A DNA stretch of 64,000 nt from Amylostereum areolatum (taxonomy: Eukaryota > Basidiomycota > Agaricomycetes > Russulales > Stereaceae). The position numbers and the translations under genes were made by a program. How positions within the stretch are numbered: position 1 is the first letter of the stretch; the number at the start of each line of letters is the position of its first letter. The stretch is from positions 124,001-188,000 of the forward strand of contig SAXG01000062.1 of the NCBI GenBank assembly GCA_012932865.1, in the 5' to 3' direction. The notes under the pieces were generated by a model. It saw only the letters and a list, made by a program, of their open reading frames with translations, did not search any database and was not told the origin of the DNA. Shown here one piece after another: positions 10,273 to 22,178 of this stretch.

Positions 10273-10792
10273 ATTAGCTCAGGACCCCTGAAATTCCCTA
10301 TAAATGATTCATCTCGGACCACCGAAAATTTGGGCCTTATGGGAACCTATGTATGGTACTCTCCACCGAAAATGGGCCCCGTAGGGCCGACATGTTGGAG
10401 CTAAGAACCACTGAAAAGGAACCCGCCCGTCCGAAGTCCCATCTTCACCACCGAAAATGGTAAGCATCTGAACACGCCGAGGATCTGTCAGTTCCAATCA
10501 CAAGTATTTTGCATATTTTGCTTCCCATGGGTCTATGGAAGCAAACTAGGCATGTTATAGCAAGCTTGTGCATAAAATGAGAGTTCTGCTCTGGAAACCT
10601 CGACGCCGAAGGCGTGGGAAATTAGACTATTTTTAGATATGTATAGTCTAAGAACCACTGAAAACGGCTGACTTGAAAAAATCTATCATGTAAATCACCG
10701 AAAATGGCCCAAATTCTGTCCCAGCGCACCACCGAAAACAGGTCACCCTGGGATGAATGCTCTATAGGGAATTTCAGGGGTCCTATTAGCTC
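10273..10792. mobile_element. hAT-like MITE with 8-base target duplication
   Basis: The element spans 10281-10784 (504 bases). Its ends are a perfect 22-base inverted repeat (10281-10302 and 10763-10784; outer bases AGGACCCCTGAA) that extends imperfectly to about 33 bases. It is flanked by identical 8-base direct repeats ATTAGCTC at 10273-10280 and 10785-10792. An 8-base duplication is typical of hAT (also P and Merlin) elements. There is no transposase frame, so it is non-autonomous. Inside are seven same-direction copies of a CCACCGAAAATGG-like motif at about 10317, 10363, 10406, 10445, 10652, 10696 and 10729. Confidence 0.88.
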
Positions 10793-10949
10793 ATGAGGCT
10801 GGCAGCGCTGCGGCGGTTTGTAGAAAACAAAATACAATATGAGCGAACCTCATGTCGATTTCGTACTTGGTGCCGCTGGTGACGTATTCTTGAGGGTTTT
10901 TGACCTTTTTTTTGCGAAAATTAAGCATGGGTAAGCGGAAAGCAACTCA

Positions 10950-11030
10950 GCCTCGGGGACAGGAGACAACCCGCAAATTAGGCAACCGCAACCGACCCCC
11001 GGGGACAGGGGACGTTGCCTAACGTCGGCC
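10950..11030 (+). repeat. GC-rich repeat copy 2 plus inverted partial copy
   Basis: Partner of 10076-10122. It includes CCTCGGGGACAGGAGACA and TTAGGCAACCGCAACC, then a partial reverse form ending GTTGCCTAACG. It may be the remains of an older element into which the MITE inserted. Confidence 0.5.
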
Positions 11031-12047
11031 GCGTACAGTAGGCATCCCGGCTACAGTTTCCCTACTATTGGACTGCGAGTTGAATCTTCTACACTTCATG
11101 CTTAGTACTTAGTTATGCTTATTTGTTGCTTATTTGAATACAATCACCACAGCCTTGCTACTTGAATGAGTGCAATGCACGGGTCTATGCTAGTGCAACA
11201 TACAAAGTGGAAGAGCTTGGCTTCGCGCGAAAGTCGCCTGGGGGGGTGGATGTTGCGATGACATATACTCGAGGAGAACCGAAGGGCTCCTGAAAACTTC
11301 CTTCAGAACGGAGATATAACGAATAAAAGAGCAGCACGCACCGGAATGATCGGGGATGCAGAACGATAGATGACGATAGACGTAAGTTACTGGAATCGTA
11401 AGGTACGAGTTTGGATCGCGAAAGGTTGAGGAAGGTGAGGAAGTCGAGGACTGGCGAGGGAGTTGAAGGTATCCGAGCACTTGGATGCCAAGAGTTCAAG
11501 GACGGGTTCTCTCCATCTCGCTCGCATACTTATGCCTATATCCATCGCATGTCAGACGACAACCCAAACCGCCGTGAAAAATCGATGAGACTCACCAGAC
11601 TGAAACAAAGCGCGCCATCCTCGGCCTACTTAGCATCGTGCGAGGGGCATTGTTTTCAAATCAAGACTGGCTTAGATTGAAAGCGAAGGCGAGAACGGTC
11701 TTGACATGAAAATCAGTGGCCTCCGAGGATGATTGACCTGCGACGCGAGTCGCGACTGCCTACGAGGATCAGAACCCGAGTGAAAATCGGGTACATGACG
11801 TCTGTTACAGTGAGCGGGAGATCGATCGAAGGCTGAAATGCGCGCTGGGGGTCTATGTAGGAGGGAGTGAAGTCGTCGTTGAACGCCAGTGATGATGACG
11901 ATACAGTGTACACTCGACCAGGGCAGGCCCGGCAAGACAATGGGGACCGTGGGAATAGTGTACGGCACGTGCTCCGCAGCCGACCGTCGTGCACGGTGCG
12001 CGGCTACTTACGTCACCGACATTGTGACGGGTTCCAGCTGTTCCGCC
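11031..12047. other. intergenic, possible decayed coding DNA on minus
   Basis: Short minus-strand frames near 11410-11500 include LELLASKCSDTFNSLAS, which resembles the start of an F-box or helical protein, but no gene model could be built. Nothing else is supported. Confidence 0.35.
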
Positions 12048-13111
12048 ATGGTGAGCGTCCTAGTTATCGGAGCTTCAGGTATACCGCATATCTATACTAC
12101 ATTTTTGGATGGAACTGATCGCTTGTAGGCAACGTCGGCTCCGCCGTGATGCGGTCATGCTTGGAGAGAAAGCACGACGTGACTGCGTTCTTGCGTTCGC
12201 CGTCAAAGCTCCCTGAAGATCTGAAGTCACACGTGAACCTGCGCGTCGTGGAGGGAGACGCTACATCGGTAGAGGCGCTTGTCAAGGCAATGTCAGGTGA
12301 GTGTAAAACAGAACGATTGTCTTCTGTTTTAAGTCTGGCTACGAGAGACTAGGTGAGTGAACTTCCTCGAGGTCCCGTACGATTGTGAGTCGTTGACCCC
12401 GATTCGTCCCTTCATACGCGTTTCAAACAGGCCAGGATGCCGTCGTGCAAGCCGCCGTCTACGGCTCGACAATGCCTTGGGGAACTTCCGACAGCGAAAA
12501 AGTCGTCAGGAGCGTTGTTTCCGCTGCGAAGCGGGTCCAGTCTTCCCGCTCTGCAGACGCGCGGACATTGCGGCTGTGGGCACTGTCGGGTCAGGTTCTT
12601 CTGGATATTCCCGAGGGAGGTGGGAAAATCGAGGGCGACATAATCCCTATCCATCCAGAACATTACGCAAACTACGCATACATCCTCCAGAACGCGAGTG
12701 AACTGGACTGGTCGCTGCTGTGTCCAGGCAAAATCGACTATGCGGAGGTGATTGCGCGCATCTCTGTCACAGTGGGCCTCGAGGTCTTCTAACACTCTCT
12801 ATAGCCCGTGGGCCCGGTTGTACGGACAATCGACTACGTCGGCCTATGGCATCGCCCTTCTCTCATTGGTCAAATTCCTTTCATCGGTAAGTCGTCGCTG
12901 CCGCCGTCTGTGGGTCGGTGAGACTTGTGGACCGTCTGGGCTTATGCTTCGCCGCACAGGCCCTGTTTTGAACGTCCTTTACAACTTTTGGTGTCAACGC
13001 CTCTCTTATAAGTCCGTCGGCGACTTCTTAGCGGACAATCTCGGGCCTGGAGGTGATATGCGCGGGAAACGCGTGGGTCTGCTCGAGGATCCGAGAATAA
13101 AAGTGCACTGA
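12048..13111 (+). CDS. NmrA/SDR-like NAD(P)-binding protein
   Basis: Five exons: 12048-12078, 12129-12296, 12431-12747, 12805-12886 and 12960-13111, all in phase, give 249 residues. The N-terminus is a Rossmann fold: VLVIGASGNVGSAVMRSCLE carries the glycine-rich nucleotide-binding loop, split by the first intron. Then come HDVTAFLRSPSKLPED and VRVVEGDAT-like NLRVVEGDATSVEALVKAM, the usual second and third strands of atypical SDRs (NAD_binding_10/NmrA). The later HPEHYANYAYILQNASELDW and SLLCPGKI match the family's substrate-side region. Such proteins bind NAD(P) and act as reductases, epimerases or redox sensors; the substrate cannot be told. The second intron (134 bases) is longer than the others. 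Confidence 0.82.
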
Positions 13112-13516
13112 GCCTTGCAGACCGTTCGAGGTGACTTGCACCGAAATGTATAAGTATCAATGGTTATTGCCTATAAGGGCGCATGTTCTCGCCTTGGGGG
13201 ATTGCGTCAGTGCTCGCGGGAAACACGCCTAGTCAACGTGCAGTCCCCGACGACGTCATGTACGACCTCGAGGCTGACTCGAGGTCGAGTGCACTTTAGA
13301 AGTCTGACACGACGCTTCGCCTGCCCCTAGGTCTGAACCTCTCAAATCGGGCGCACGGAATCCCACAATCACAATCAGCTCGGACAAGCACTGGCTAGAG
13401 TATTTGGAATACTGGTACCGCGATGGCCCTCTGCCCCACCTGCCCGCGATCCTACAAAAGCCCTCACGCTCTGACGTGTGCAAGCCAGTTTCTCTCACCC
13501 TCGTACCGACTTTCAG
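13112..13516. other. intergenic; possible 5' exon of the next gene
   Basis: An open stretch beginning at ATG 13423 (MALCPTCPRSYKSPHALTC) has a CxxC pair, but its link to the following gene is not shown. Nothing else was seen. Confidence 0.35.
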
Positions 13517-14328
13517 ATGTCCAACACTGTCACGATATCCACCCAGCGCAAAACGGTCTCTGCATCTCCGCCTTGCCAGCCATCCCCCAGTCTCCGCTAC
13601 GACGCCGACGACGAAGGCGTGTTCAAGCCTCCCCTCGGCGAGTCGTCCAACCACAATCGCGACATCCTCCCCGGCGACGTACGCGTATTCCTTGTGTCCA
13701 TTGCGCCGCACAATAACCTACCTAGCCCCTGTAGATTGTCCGTAAATCGGCTTCGGGAAATGCACACGTCATGGCCATGCACAAGACCAATTTCACGCAG
13801 CTCAAGGACCGGTTCCGGCCCCAGAATCTCGCCAACGCGAACGCGACATCCACCGCCACCGCCTCTTCCGATAAACCGAGGACCGTCATGTTGACCCCCT
13901 CCACGGCGCGCGTCACCGACGAAGCGCGCCGACTGCTCGAAACGCAGCTGGCGGAGGCGCGTGTCCAGCTCGAGCGCAACACGTCGTACATCCGTTCGCT
14001 CGAGGCGGGCAAGGCGAAGCTCGCGAAGGACCTTGAAGAGCTTTCGCGGGCGGCGCGGAAAGAGCGCGCCCAGGACGTAGAAAGTGAGAATAAAGAAAAG
14101 AAGGCGGCGGAGGCGGAGGCGAGGGCGCGAAGGGCGGAGGAGGCGCTGGAGAGGGAGAAGAGGAGGCGGGAAGTCGCGGAGATCGAGGCGAGGAAGGTGC
14201 GGGCGGAGATGAGGGACATGGGAAGGAAAGTCGAGGATTTGGAGGGGAAATTGGAGGCGGCGGTAAGGGAGAAGAGAGAGATGGAGGAATCGTTGGCGAA
14301 GCTGGCGAGTGGGGACGGGAATCTCTGA
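13517..14328 (+). CDS. coiled-coil protein, full-length member of a local gene family
   Basis: Two exons (13517-13678 and 13735-14328, 56-base intron) give 251 residues. The region around the junction (MAMHKTNFTQLKDRFRPQNL) is shared with the genes at 17114 and 22179 (MAMENPDYKKLKDRVKRQNA and MAMEKTDSKKLKERVKRQNA). Exon 1 has LRYDADDEGVFKPPL, echoed upstream of both relatives. From about residue 120 to the end the protein is one long coiled coil rich in Glu, Lys, Arg and Ala (ARRAEEALEREKRRREVAEI). No catalytic motif is seen. The gene is convergent with F-box copy A. A decayed copy of its 3' half lies beside F-box copy C at 31462-31800, so it took part in the duplications. Confidence 0.65.
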
Positions 14329-14449
14329 CTGGCCCCGAAAAACATCTATCTAATTTCAGATCATAACTTTTATTCACCTCCATGATCTGGTTACAGGCCC
14401 TGTCGTGTTGTGTGAGTAATGCACGTACACGGGGACACGGAGACACATA

Positions 14450-16171
14450 TTATATGCTAAACACATGGACTTTGCGCACTGCTTTCCCGTCCTCTGTCGT
14501 TGCACCTTCCTACGTTCCCCGCACCGCGTAAGTTTTTGCAGAACAGGTGAAAGGCAGTCGACGTACCGGGATTATGATAAGCGCGTCCTCTGCCAGCATC
14601 AAACGTGTCGCACTTTTCACCTCGAAAGGAGGCGCGTATTCGGCGGTCGTGCACTCCAAGAAGGTGTCGATAAACAGATTTTCCGGGTGGTCATCGGATA
14701 GCCATTCCTTCTCGATGCGCCCGGTCAGCGTTTCTGTCCGCGTCCCGGCTTTCGAGGCTCTGCGCACGCGCCAGGGATGGAAGTCGTAAATTTTCATTAG
14801 GTCGGGCTGAACGAGCGTCACGGCGCGACAGCCGCATCCCGTCTCGGCGAGTGAAGAGCCAGAGGGGATTCGTGGCCTGACGAGGATGTTTCCGGGGGCC
14901 CACTCATTCCACGGCACCCTGAGCGGCTCTGGGCCAGTGTCCTTGGAAGATGCACGGGAAGCCGAGATGTACTTCGTTACGACGGATGACAGAATGATAA
15001 ACTCGAGGTCCAGAAGAGCAGATTTGAACCAAAAAGAAAGCGTGCCATGGAGCAGACGAACCTCACTGTGTGAGGAGAAAAAATGGCCTTTGTGCGGATT
15101 TCCTCTCGTCCCTCCAGGAAGCGCACTAAGTGTGGATGTATAATACCTGATGCCATCCCGAAACGGAGGAAACAGAAGGCTGAGGATTTGGTCTTCGGGA
15201 GCGAGTTCCTCTTCTCCTTCAGTAGCCAGGCAATCATAGACCGCCAGGACGGCCCGGGCATCCCCCGTCAGGTCAAGATCCTCAAGCATGAGAACATATC
15301 CGTCCTCGAACAAGCATGGATGAATGCCCCATTCGGCCTCCTTAAAAATCGGATAGTTATGAGGTTCACCGTGTAGAATTATCATAAACCATCAACGCAC
15401 CATCGTGTTTCCCGTGTGCCAATTGTAAACAATAGCACTTGACCCACCCCCGGACGCGTCCGAAAACCCAGAGGTATATTTCCCAAGGACATCCGGGAAT
15501 GGCCCATAATCAAGATCAATGTCGAAGTCCTGTGGCTTCGGATGAGGCAGCCCAGAGGATGCAGAGCGCATTTCGATCCTGATAATATCGATTGGTCCCC
15601 AAGCCCGTCGAGTCATCAGAATCCTACGATCGGTGAAAGAACAGCAGACACGCACCTTTCAACACAGAACATAAGAAGAAGATCCTCAGACGGTTCTATT
15701 AAAACGCGGAACACCTCGTCGGATGGGAATGCCAATCGCAGCGGCCGTGCTTCGACTCCGCGCAACTGCGAAGGGATTTGCCAGATGTGCACAAAGTGCG
15801 GTTCGACGGCCACGAGAAACCCTCCGGACACGACCACGCGCTCGTCCGACCAAGTGAGGGTTCGCTAGGCCGAATGGTACGCGTCGAGATGCCGACCGCG
15901 CTCGACGAGCGAGAGCATGCTGTTTTGTCCGTCTTCCATCCCCGACGCCTCAAGCGCGAGGATGTATTTGAGCGATGTGGTGTTGTCGATCAAGATCTTA
16001 AGCCTCCGACGGGCCTGCAGAAAACAGAAGTCAGTGAGTGCGAAAGCAAAAAATACAGCATGTAAGACTCACCAGCATGCAGGCAACGAGCGTAAAGGCA
16101 TCCAGAAGCTCCAAAACACCAGCGAGGAGCTCAGTTCGAAGTGTCGTGAGTCGGTCGGGGGGTCTAGTCAT
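14450..16171 (-). pseudogene. F-box gene copy A, interrupted by one nonsense codon
   Basis: Five exons (16073-16171, 15656-16014, 15401-15578, 14567-15340, 14509-14450) keep phase over 490 codons. The only defect is a TAG at 15865-15867 (codon 83), where copy C has TGG in YHSAWRTLTW. There is also a 27-base in-frame deletion soon after. The N-terminus has an F-box-like motif (LRTELLAGVLELLDAFTLVACML), which in SCF ubiquitin ligases binds Skp1; the rest would recruit substrate. The third intron ends in AAG rather than CAG, as in copy C. The protein ends VRKVHVFSI, as in the sister copies. With a single lesion, this copy is recently dead, or the TAG is a sequence error or read through. Confidence 0.7.
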
Positions 16172-17113
16172 CTAACCCGCCCGTCAGAACCCTACGGATA
16201 TTTCTCAGATGACCAAAATAACACCCTACCAGGGCCCTACCTTTCGATCAGTATGGTGCATCCGCCGCTTGTGCCACTCAGCTCCGGAAATGCCACTGCC
16301 ACCAATGCTCGGGGTCAGCGAGAGCTGAACAAGTACTGTGTGCCGTAGCCTTTATATTGGATATCCATACCTACAAGTCAGCTGGACTTTATTCGTAGAG
16401 TTTTCGATTGATTGGCGGAATACGGCTGTTGAAGGTGATGTGGAGATGAACGAAGAGGAGGACGGCCCGGGCGGTCGTAGGTAGTCATGGCCATGTATGG
16501 TAACGTGCCCCCATTGTCTTTCGGATCGTAAGTACCTGGTACCGGAACTTACTACCCAGCGTACTACATCATTTCAGACGCGCAAGAAGCAGAAGCAGAA
16601 ATACATTCCGCTTGTCAGAGGTACGTGCGCCGGGATGTGTGACTCCTGCAGCGTCTTCCAAGTCAGAACTGTGCTTGACTGGAAGGGTGGAGTCTGACCG
16701 TTGGATGGACACTAGGTACGTAGATATGAACCGGTGTTCGAGAAGGACACGCCGAGTGAACGTGCCAGCCAGGCGCAGTCCTCGAAGACGTCATGCACGG
16801 TCCCAAGGACAGGTCCTAAGGGGTATTGGGTCCCCGAGGGGAACCTTCATAAACCCGCGTCCTCGGACATGTCCATCCTAACTTCCCTCTATCCGGGGGC
16901 TCGAGATAACTTACCAGCGGAACTCCATCTCTACGTCTCCCCCGTGCTCTCCATCTCTCGCTCGAGCCTGCTCCACGACGCGGATAGCAAGGACGCGGTC
17001 AGATTTCCCATTTGCAAGTCATTGAAACGTGCGCATACCTTTCGTGCCAGACCCGACCTATCACGACGTGCGTAGTCAGTGCGGGTTGCTTGTAAGCCGG
17101 ACGGGGACATATT
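16172..17113. other. arm of the inverted duplication; possible upstream exon
   Basis: This stretch matches 22575-23100 in opposite orientation, for example around 16680-16790 versus 22890-23000. An open frame at about 16863-17024 (SILTSLYPGARDNLPAELHL, then LLHDADSKDAVRFPI) resembles exon 1 of the gene at 13517 and may be an upstream exon of the gene at 17114. I found only a weak splice pair. Confidence 0.5.
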
Positions 17114-17398
17114 ATGGCGATGGAGAACCCCGATTACAAGAAGCTCAAAGACCGGGTGAAGCGGCAAAATGCCGATCCCGCGACCGTGCCCTCCTTCAGC
17201 TACACCAGCACCATCACTAGCACCAGCACCAGCAACACCAGCACCAGCAGTAGCGCGAATACGAGCACAAACACGAACACGACCACCTCTACTAGCACGG
17301 AGACACCCGCTACGACAGTCGAAGGATCGGGCGGAGAAGCCGCGGGAGGCTCTGAAGGTGAAGAAGAGGAGGAGGGAAGTAGCAGTGCGCTGAAGTAA
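17114..17398 (+). CDS. short Ser/Thr/Asn-rich protein of the local family
   Basis: The ATG at 17114 gives 94 residues: the shared N-terminus MAMENPDYKKLKDRVKRQNA, then ~50 residues of Ser, Thr and Asn repeats (STSNTSTSSSANTSTNTNTT), then an acidic tail (EGEEEEEGSSSALK). The in-frame TAA six codons upstream supports this start unless an exon is spliced in. Its mirror partner is the minus-strand gene at 22179-22574. The two lie on opposite sides of FIG4 as parts of an inverted duplication. No function is recognised, and the low-complexity tail is probably disordered. Confidence 0.6.
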   Translation: MAMENPDYKKLKDRVKRQNADPATVPSFSYTSTITSTSTSNTSTSSSANTSTNTNTTTSTSTETPATTVEGSGGEAAGGSEGEEEEEGSSSALK

Positions 17399-18582
17399 TA
17401 GGGCGACTGGTGAGGTCGGCGAACGGGGATGGGGATCTGGGAAGATCACCAAGTATGTGATCGGGTGGCAGGTGATTGTCCGCTCGTTTTCGATTTAGCG
17501 AGCGTTTGAGGGGCGGTCCCTTTCAATGGGGTTCATACTGTCTATTCGTCGATGAACTTAGATACGGTACATTCTACCTCGTACATATCTGCGTCGCGGG
17601 AAAACTTAGCCTGGTACATATATCAAGATTTTGTATGGGAAAACATACAACTTTACGAGAGCACACACACTAGGAGTACTCGCGTCGACGACACAGGGCG
17701 TACTCGGAGGGCACCGAGCGTGGAGGTGTAGGGGTGGGCCAAAGGACCTGTCTGGCCTCTCTGAAGTCGTCGTCCTCGCGTTCCTTGGCGGCCGCGCGAT
17801 GGCGGTCTTCAGACGATGCCCCTGAGCATTCTGCACAATATAAGATAGTCGGCGGACGAACCCTCGGAGTATGTGCTCGACTGAGAACTAGCAGGATGAT
17901 ACGGATGAGAGCACTGTGGGTAAGGGAGGGCCATGGGTGCGATGAGACGGTGGGCAGCTACTGAACAACTCCCACACCTGAGTTGGATCTTTTATACTCC
18001 CCCGGGCCCTCCATTTCGGGAGGCGTCCGAGTATAACAGGGAAAAACATAGCCTCAGCCAAAGATGATGATCATATGCCACGTACCGAACACAAAACTGG
18101 GGCTTCGAGTGCTTGGAGAGGAACAGTTCATCATATCCTAGCGACCATGAGTGCCCGATGGGTGCCTTCCCGACAGCAGTACTTACGCATAGCCCATCTT
18201 CACCAGTAGGTATGTTCTCCCCTCTCGGCGCCGAGGACGCGTGTACTGTTCAGAAGAGGAGACTAGGTTTACCACATCAGTTGCATGTCCTTTGCTTGGA
18301 ACTGTCAGGAAAGGGCCGGTGTTTGCGTATACCAATACTTACACTGCTTGGTAGCTGTGAGGCGGGTGTGGTTTTTTCCCTGTGCTCGAATTTGCTAGAG
18401 AGGTACGCCATGTTCTGAAAGACAGCGGAAGCATCGCAGATTCGCAGTATCGAACAGTGGGCAGAAGAGCGTGGCTGCGAGAACGGTGATCACGGTATGA
18501 AAGCGAAGAGGAATTCGAGCGCGCTGAGCGGCCGACGATATTCCAACTTGCTTCCCACCCTCATGGGCTCGCGCTCGTCGAC
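17399..18582. other. duplication arm end and intergenic DNA before FIG4
   Basis: The mirror-image similarity to the other arm ends near 17690 (CTAGGAGTACTCGCGTCGAC here; related reverse sequence at about 22020-22050). The rest has no supported gene and presumably holds the FIG4 promoter. Confidence 0.45.
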
Positions 18583-21500
18583 ATGGACGACAGCGCCTCC
18601 CCGCCGTCCACTTCCCAACAACCACAATCCAATGGTCTCGGTCTCCCATCACCCATGACGTCTCGCCCAACGTCGACCAATGCGTCCACGACTACCCTAG
18701 CTCCTCCTCCGCCCCTTCCTTTCGCCGCGGTCTCCCACTCCCAACGCACACGAGTGCTCTCCGGGGACGCCCTCGGCTTCAACAAGTTCATTCTATACGA
18801 GAACAAGTTACGTTTCTACATCGTCGCCTCCAACACGTCCGAATCCCACCACCGCATCGTCAAGATCGACCGCACCACCCTCGAGGAGCTCGATGTCGTC
18901 GAAGACGAGGCTATGTACACCGGGAGGCAGATGACGGACGTGCTCAAGATGATCGAGGAGGGAAATAGGGCCGCCGGTGGACTCAGCAAGCCGAGGGTGT
19001 TCTTCGGGCTTGTAGGTACGTCCCGTTCATCTTGTTTGGTTGGCAACGAAACCTGACCTGGTGAAGGGTTCGTCAGATTCACCGCGGGATGGTACATGAT
19101 CCTCATCACGAAACGCTCGCCCGTTGCGCTCCTCGGCGGCAATTACATCTACCACTGCGAAAACACCGAGGTCGTGGCCGTTCCCTCAACGCACAAGATC
19201 GAGCGACCAGCGGAAGAGCAGCGCCTCATGAACATTTTCAAACAGGTCGACATGTCCAAGAACTTCTACTTCAGGTGCGAGCGGCCCGCGAACTCATGTT
19301 CAACCGCAGGAACTGACCGCTCGAGAATAGTTACACCTACGACGTGACGTCGACGCTGCAGAACAACCTTACTCTAAGGAATCGGATGTCAGAGGGAAAG
19401 TGGCCTTTCAGCGACCGCTACGCGTGGAATTACCACATGTTCGCCGCGGCGTTCGAGGACCAGGAGAAAGTCACGGCGCGCGCGCATTGGGTGCTTCCTC
19501 TTATGCACGGACATGTTGACCAAGCCAGTGCGTCCCTTCCTCTTTTCACTGCCGCGAGTGTATATTGACTTCTTTCAGAACTGACGGTGCTAGGGCGCGT
19601 TATCTACGTTACGCTGATTGCACGCAGGTCGCGTCATTATGCCGGTGCGCGATATCTGAAGCGTGGCGTGAACGAGGAGGTGCATATATCCTTGTTTTTA
19701 CTTTCTATCCTGGTGCTGACGTTCTTTGCTTCGTAGGGTAACGTCGCCAACGAGGTCGAGACAGAACAGATCGTCTCGGAGGCGCTCACAACCCCGTTCT
19801 CCTACCCAGGACACACCGCCTCGGCAGAAAGACGTCCAAATCCGCGGTACACAAGTTATGTCCAGGTTCTTTTTCTCACTCACGCCACGCGGTACCCGTC
19901 ACTGATCAAGAAGTAAAGTACCGTGGCAGCATCCCGATCTACTGGACACAAGAGCTCAATTCTATGAGTCCTAAACCTCCCATCGAAAGTATGTCTTCCA
20001 CCGGTCGTTGACTTTCCCTGGTAACTCACCAGCATGTCCGGCCAGTCAGCGTCGTGGACCCTTTCTTCACCGCCGCGGCGCGCCACTTCGATGACCTTTT
20101 CGCGCGGTACGGTACCCCGATCACCATCCTGAACCTCATCAAGAAACGCGAACCGGTCCCGCGCGAGAGCAAGCTCTTGGACGAATACACGCACTGCGTG
20201 AGCTACCTCAACCAGTTCCTCCCTCCGGAACGGAAGATGGTCTACGTCGCCTGGGACATGTCGCGGGCGTACAAGGAGTAAGTCCACCCTCTCTTTACGA
20301 AGATCAACCCTGACTGGTCGATGGACAGGAAGACGCAAGACGTGATCAGCTATCTGGAGGACCTGGCCGAGGAATCCATCCAAATGACGGGGTTCTTTCA
20401 TTCCGGACCCGAGCCCTACGCGCACCACTTGCACGGGCGCGACAGGTACTCTTCCCGTCGCAAATCCTTGCTTGCTTTCTGAACGCTCACGCGAAGCACA
20501 GTCCCATATGGCGCAAGGATATGCTGCTCCAGAACGGCATCTGCCGCACCAACTGCGTCGACTGTCTCGACCGGACGAACGCCGCGCAGTTCGTGTTCGG
20601 GAAGCGCGCGCTGGGGCATCAGCTGTACGCCCTCGGCGTCGTGGACACGCCCGACCTCGCGTTCGACTCGGATGCCGTGAACATGCTGACGGAGATGTAC
20701 CACGATCACGGCGACAGTAAGTCCTTCTTTCTACAACATGCGAGCGTATGCTAACGAATCATCAGCGTTGGCGTTGCAGTACACGGGGAGCGCGCTGGTC
20801 AACCGGGTGGAGACCTATAGACGGATGCCGCACTGGAATAGCCACTCGCGGGACATCATCGAGAACTTCCGGCGGTTCTACACCAACTCTCTCCTAGGTT
20901 TGCGCCTCTCGCTCTTCCTTCTCAGCCCCCTTTCCTTCTAACTTCCCAATTCCAGATGCGGACAAGCAAACCGCGATCGACCTATTCCTCGGTATTCGAG
21001 CCGACCCAAGGGGCCACCCGCCAACGCGAGGCGGATACCGTGACTGGTACCGGAAGGACCACCTTGAATCGGCGTACGTCCTCGACGCGTGCCGTGAGGG
21101 CATCCAGTGCTTTGTCGAGAGCTCCGCTGGGTTCTGGTCGGAGTATTACCGTCCGCTGCTGTTCACGTCCCTCGGGAAGCACTTTGCGTACCTGATGAAC
21201 AGCACGCTCAAGCTGCCTGGGTGCGTTTCCTTCGCTGTCTTCCAAGGGGACGTGATGTTGACCGCGACGAGTAGGAAGACATTGAGGGACGTGAACCAGA
21301 GTCCGTTTCAGCCGCATAGGCTCGCTGGAAACCCAAGGTCTGTCCGCTTTCTTTTCCCAATCTGTGGGCGGACATGGGGTTGACAGGAGGATAGGATCAT
21401 CGACAACGTCCGACGGCTCATGGGCGCGGAGAGCAAGCGGTCCGCGCGTGAGGACCTCTTCAAGCCCGCGGTGCCGACCAAGGCGCGTTCGACGGAAGGC

Positions 21501-21883
21501 TCCGTGGGCACGGAGAGCACGTCGTGGCTCGAACCAGTCGTGCCCGAGGAAGAAGAAGAGGAGTACCAGCAGTACGTTTTCCGCCCTCCTACGCCTTCTT
21601 CCCTCCACGCTAACCTGTTCCGCGCAGGTACGTCGATCAATGCCTGGGGATATACGAAGATGAAGCGGGTCCGGCCCGGAAGGACGTCGAGAAGTACGAG
21701 TCGGCGGTGGCGTTGGGGCACGGCCAGCGCATGGAGGTGAGCCGTGCGGACGAGGACGAGGTCAACGAGGTCAGCATCGAGCTATTCTTCAAACGGGCGA
21801 TGCCGGATGTGCCCGTGGAAGAGGGTTGGCCGAATCCGTTCAATTATGAGAAATGGGTGAGGGGCGCACCGGGGAAGCAGTGA
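18583..21883 (+). CDS. FIG4: SAC-domain phosphoinositide phosphatase, FIG4 orthologue
   Basis: Thirteen in-phase exons (18583-19015, 19067-19274, 19331-19527, 19579-19679, 19737-19865, 19919-19988, 20046-20277, 20329-20445, 20502-20716, 20766-20897, 20956-21337, 21395-21571, 21628-21883) give 882 residues, close to yeast Fig4. After a Ser/Pro-rich leader the SAC domain starts at [19 protein letters not shown]. The catalytic motif [12 protein letters not shown] is intact, with nucleophile Cys514 and Arg520 of CX5R. Fig4-type blocks such as [15 protein letters not shown] and [18 protein letters not shown] are present. Fig4 removes the 5-phosphate of PI(3,5)P2 on vacuolar/endosomal membranes in complex with Fab1 and Vac14. 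No trans-membrane helix is seen, unlike Sac1. The gene occupies the spacer between two mirror-image duplicated arms. Confidence 0.95.
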
Positions 21884-22178
21884 CTGACTTTGCTGGAGGT
21901 TGTTAGGGAAGGAGGGAGGATTCGGCGTCATGGCGGGGTAGAGAGCTCACCCAGTTGGAGTTTCGTGACACAAGCGCTGGAAGCGCTAGTACCGGTACTT
22001 TATTCAACTTAGTATGCGCCCGCCGCCATGTCGTTGATGCTAATACTCCTAGCTTCAACCGTATAGCAGTATGTTTCCCACGTGTATGCTTCATATACCT
22101 GGCTAACCTTTCTCGCGATGCAGGTATGTACGATATAGAGTTTACCGTGCACCATCAAAGTCCATGATTGTATAGGCA

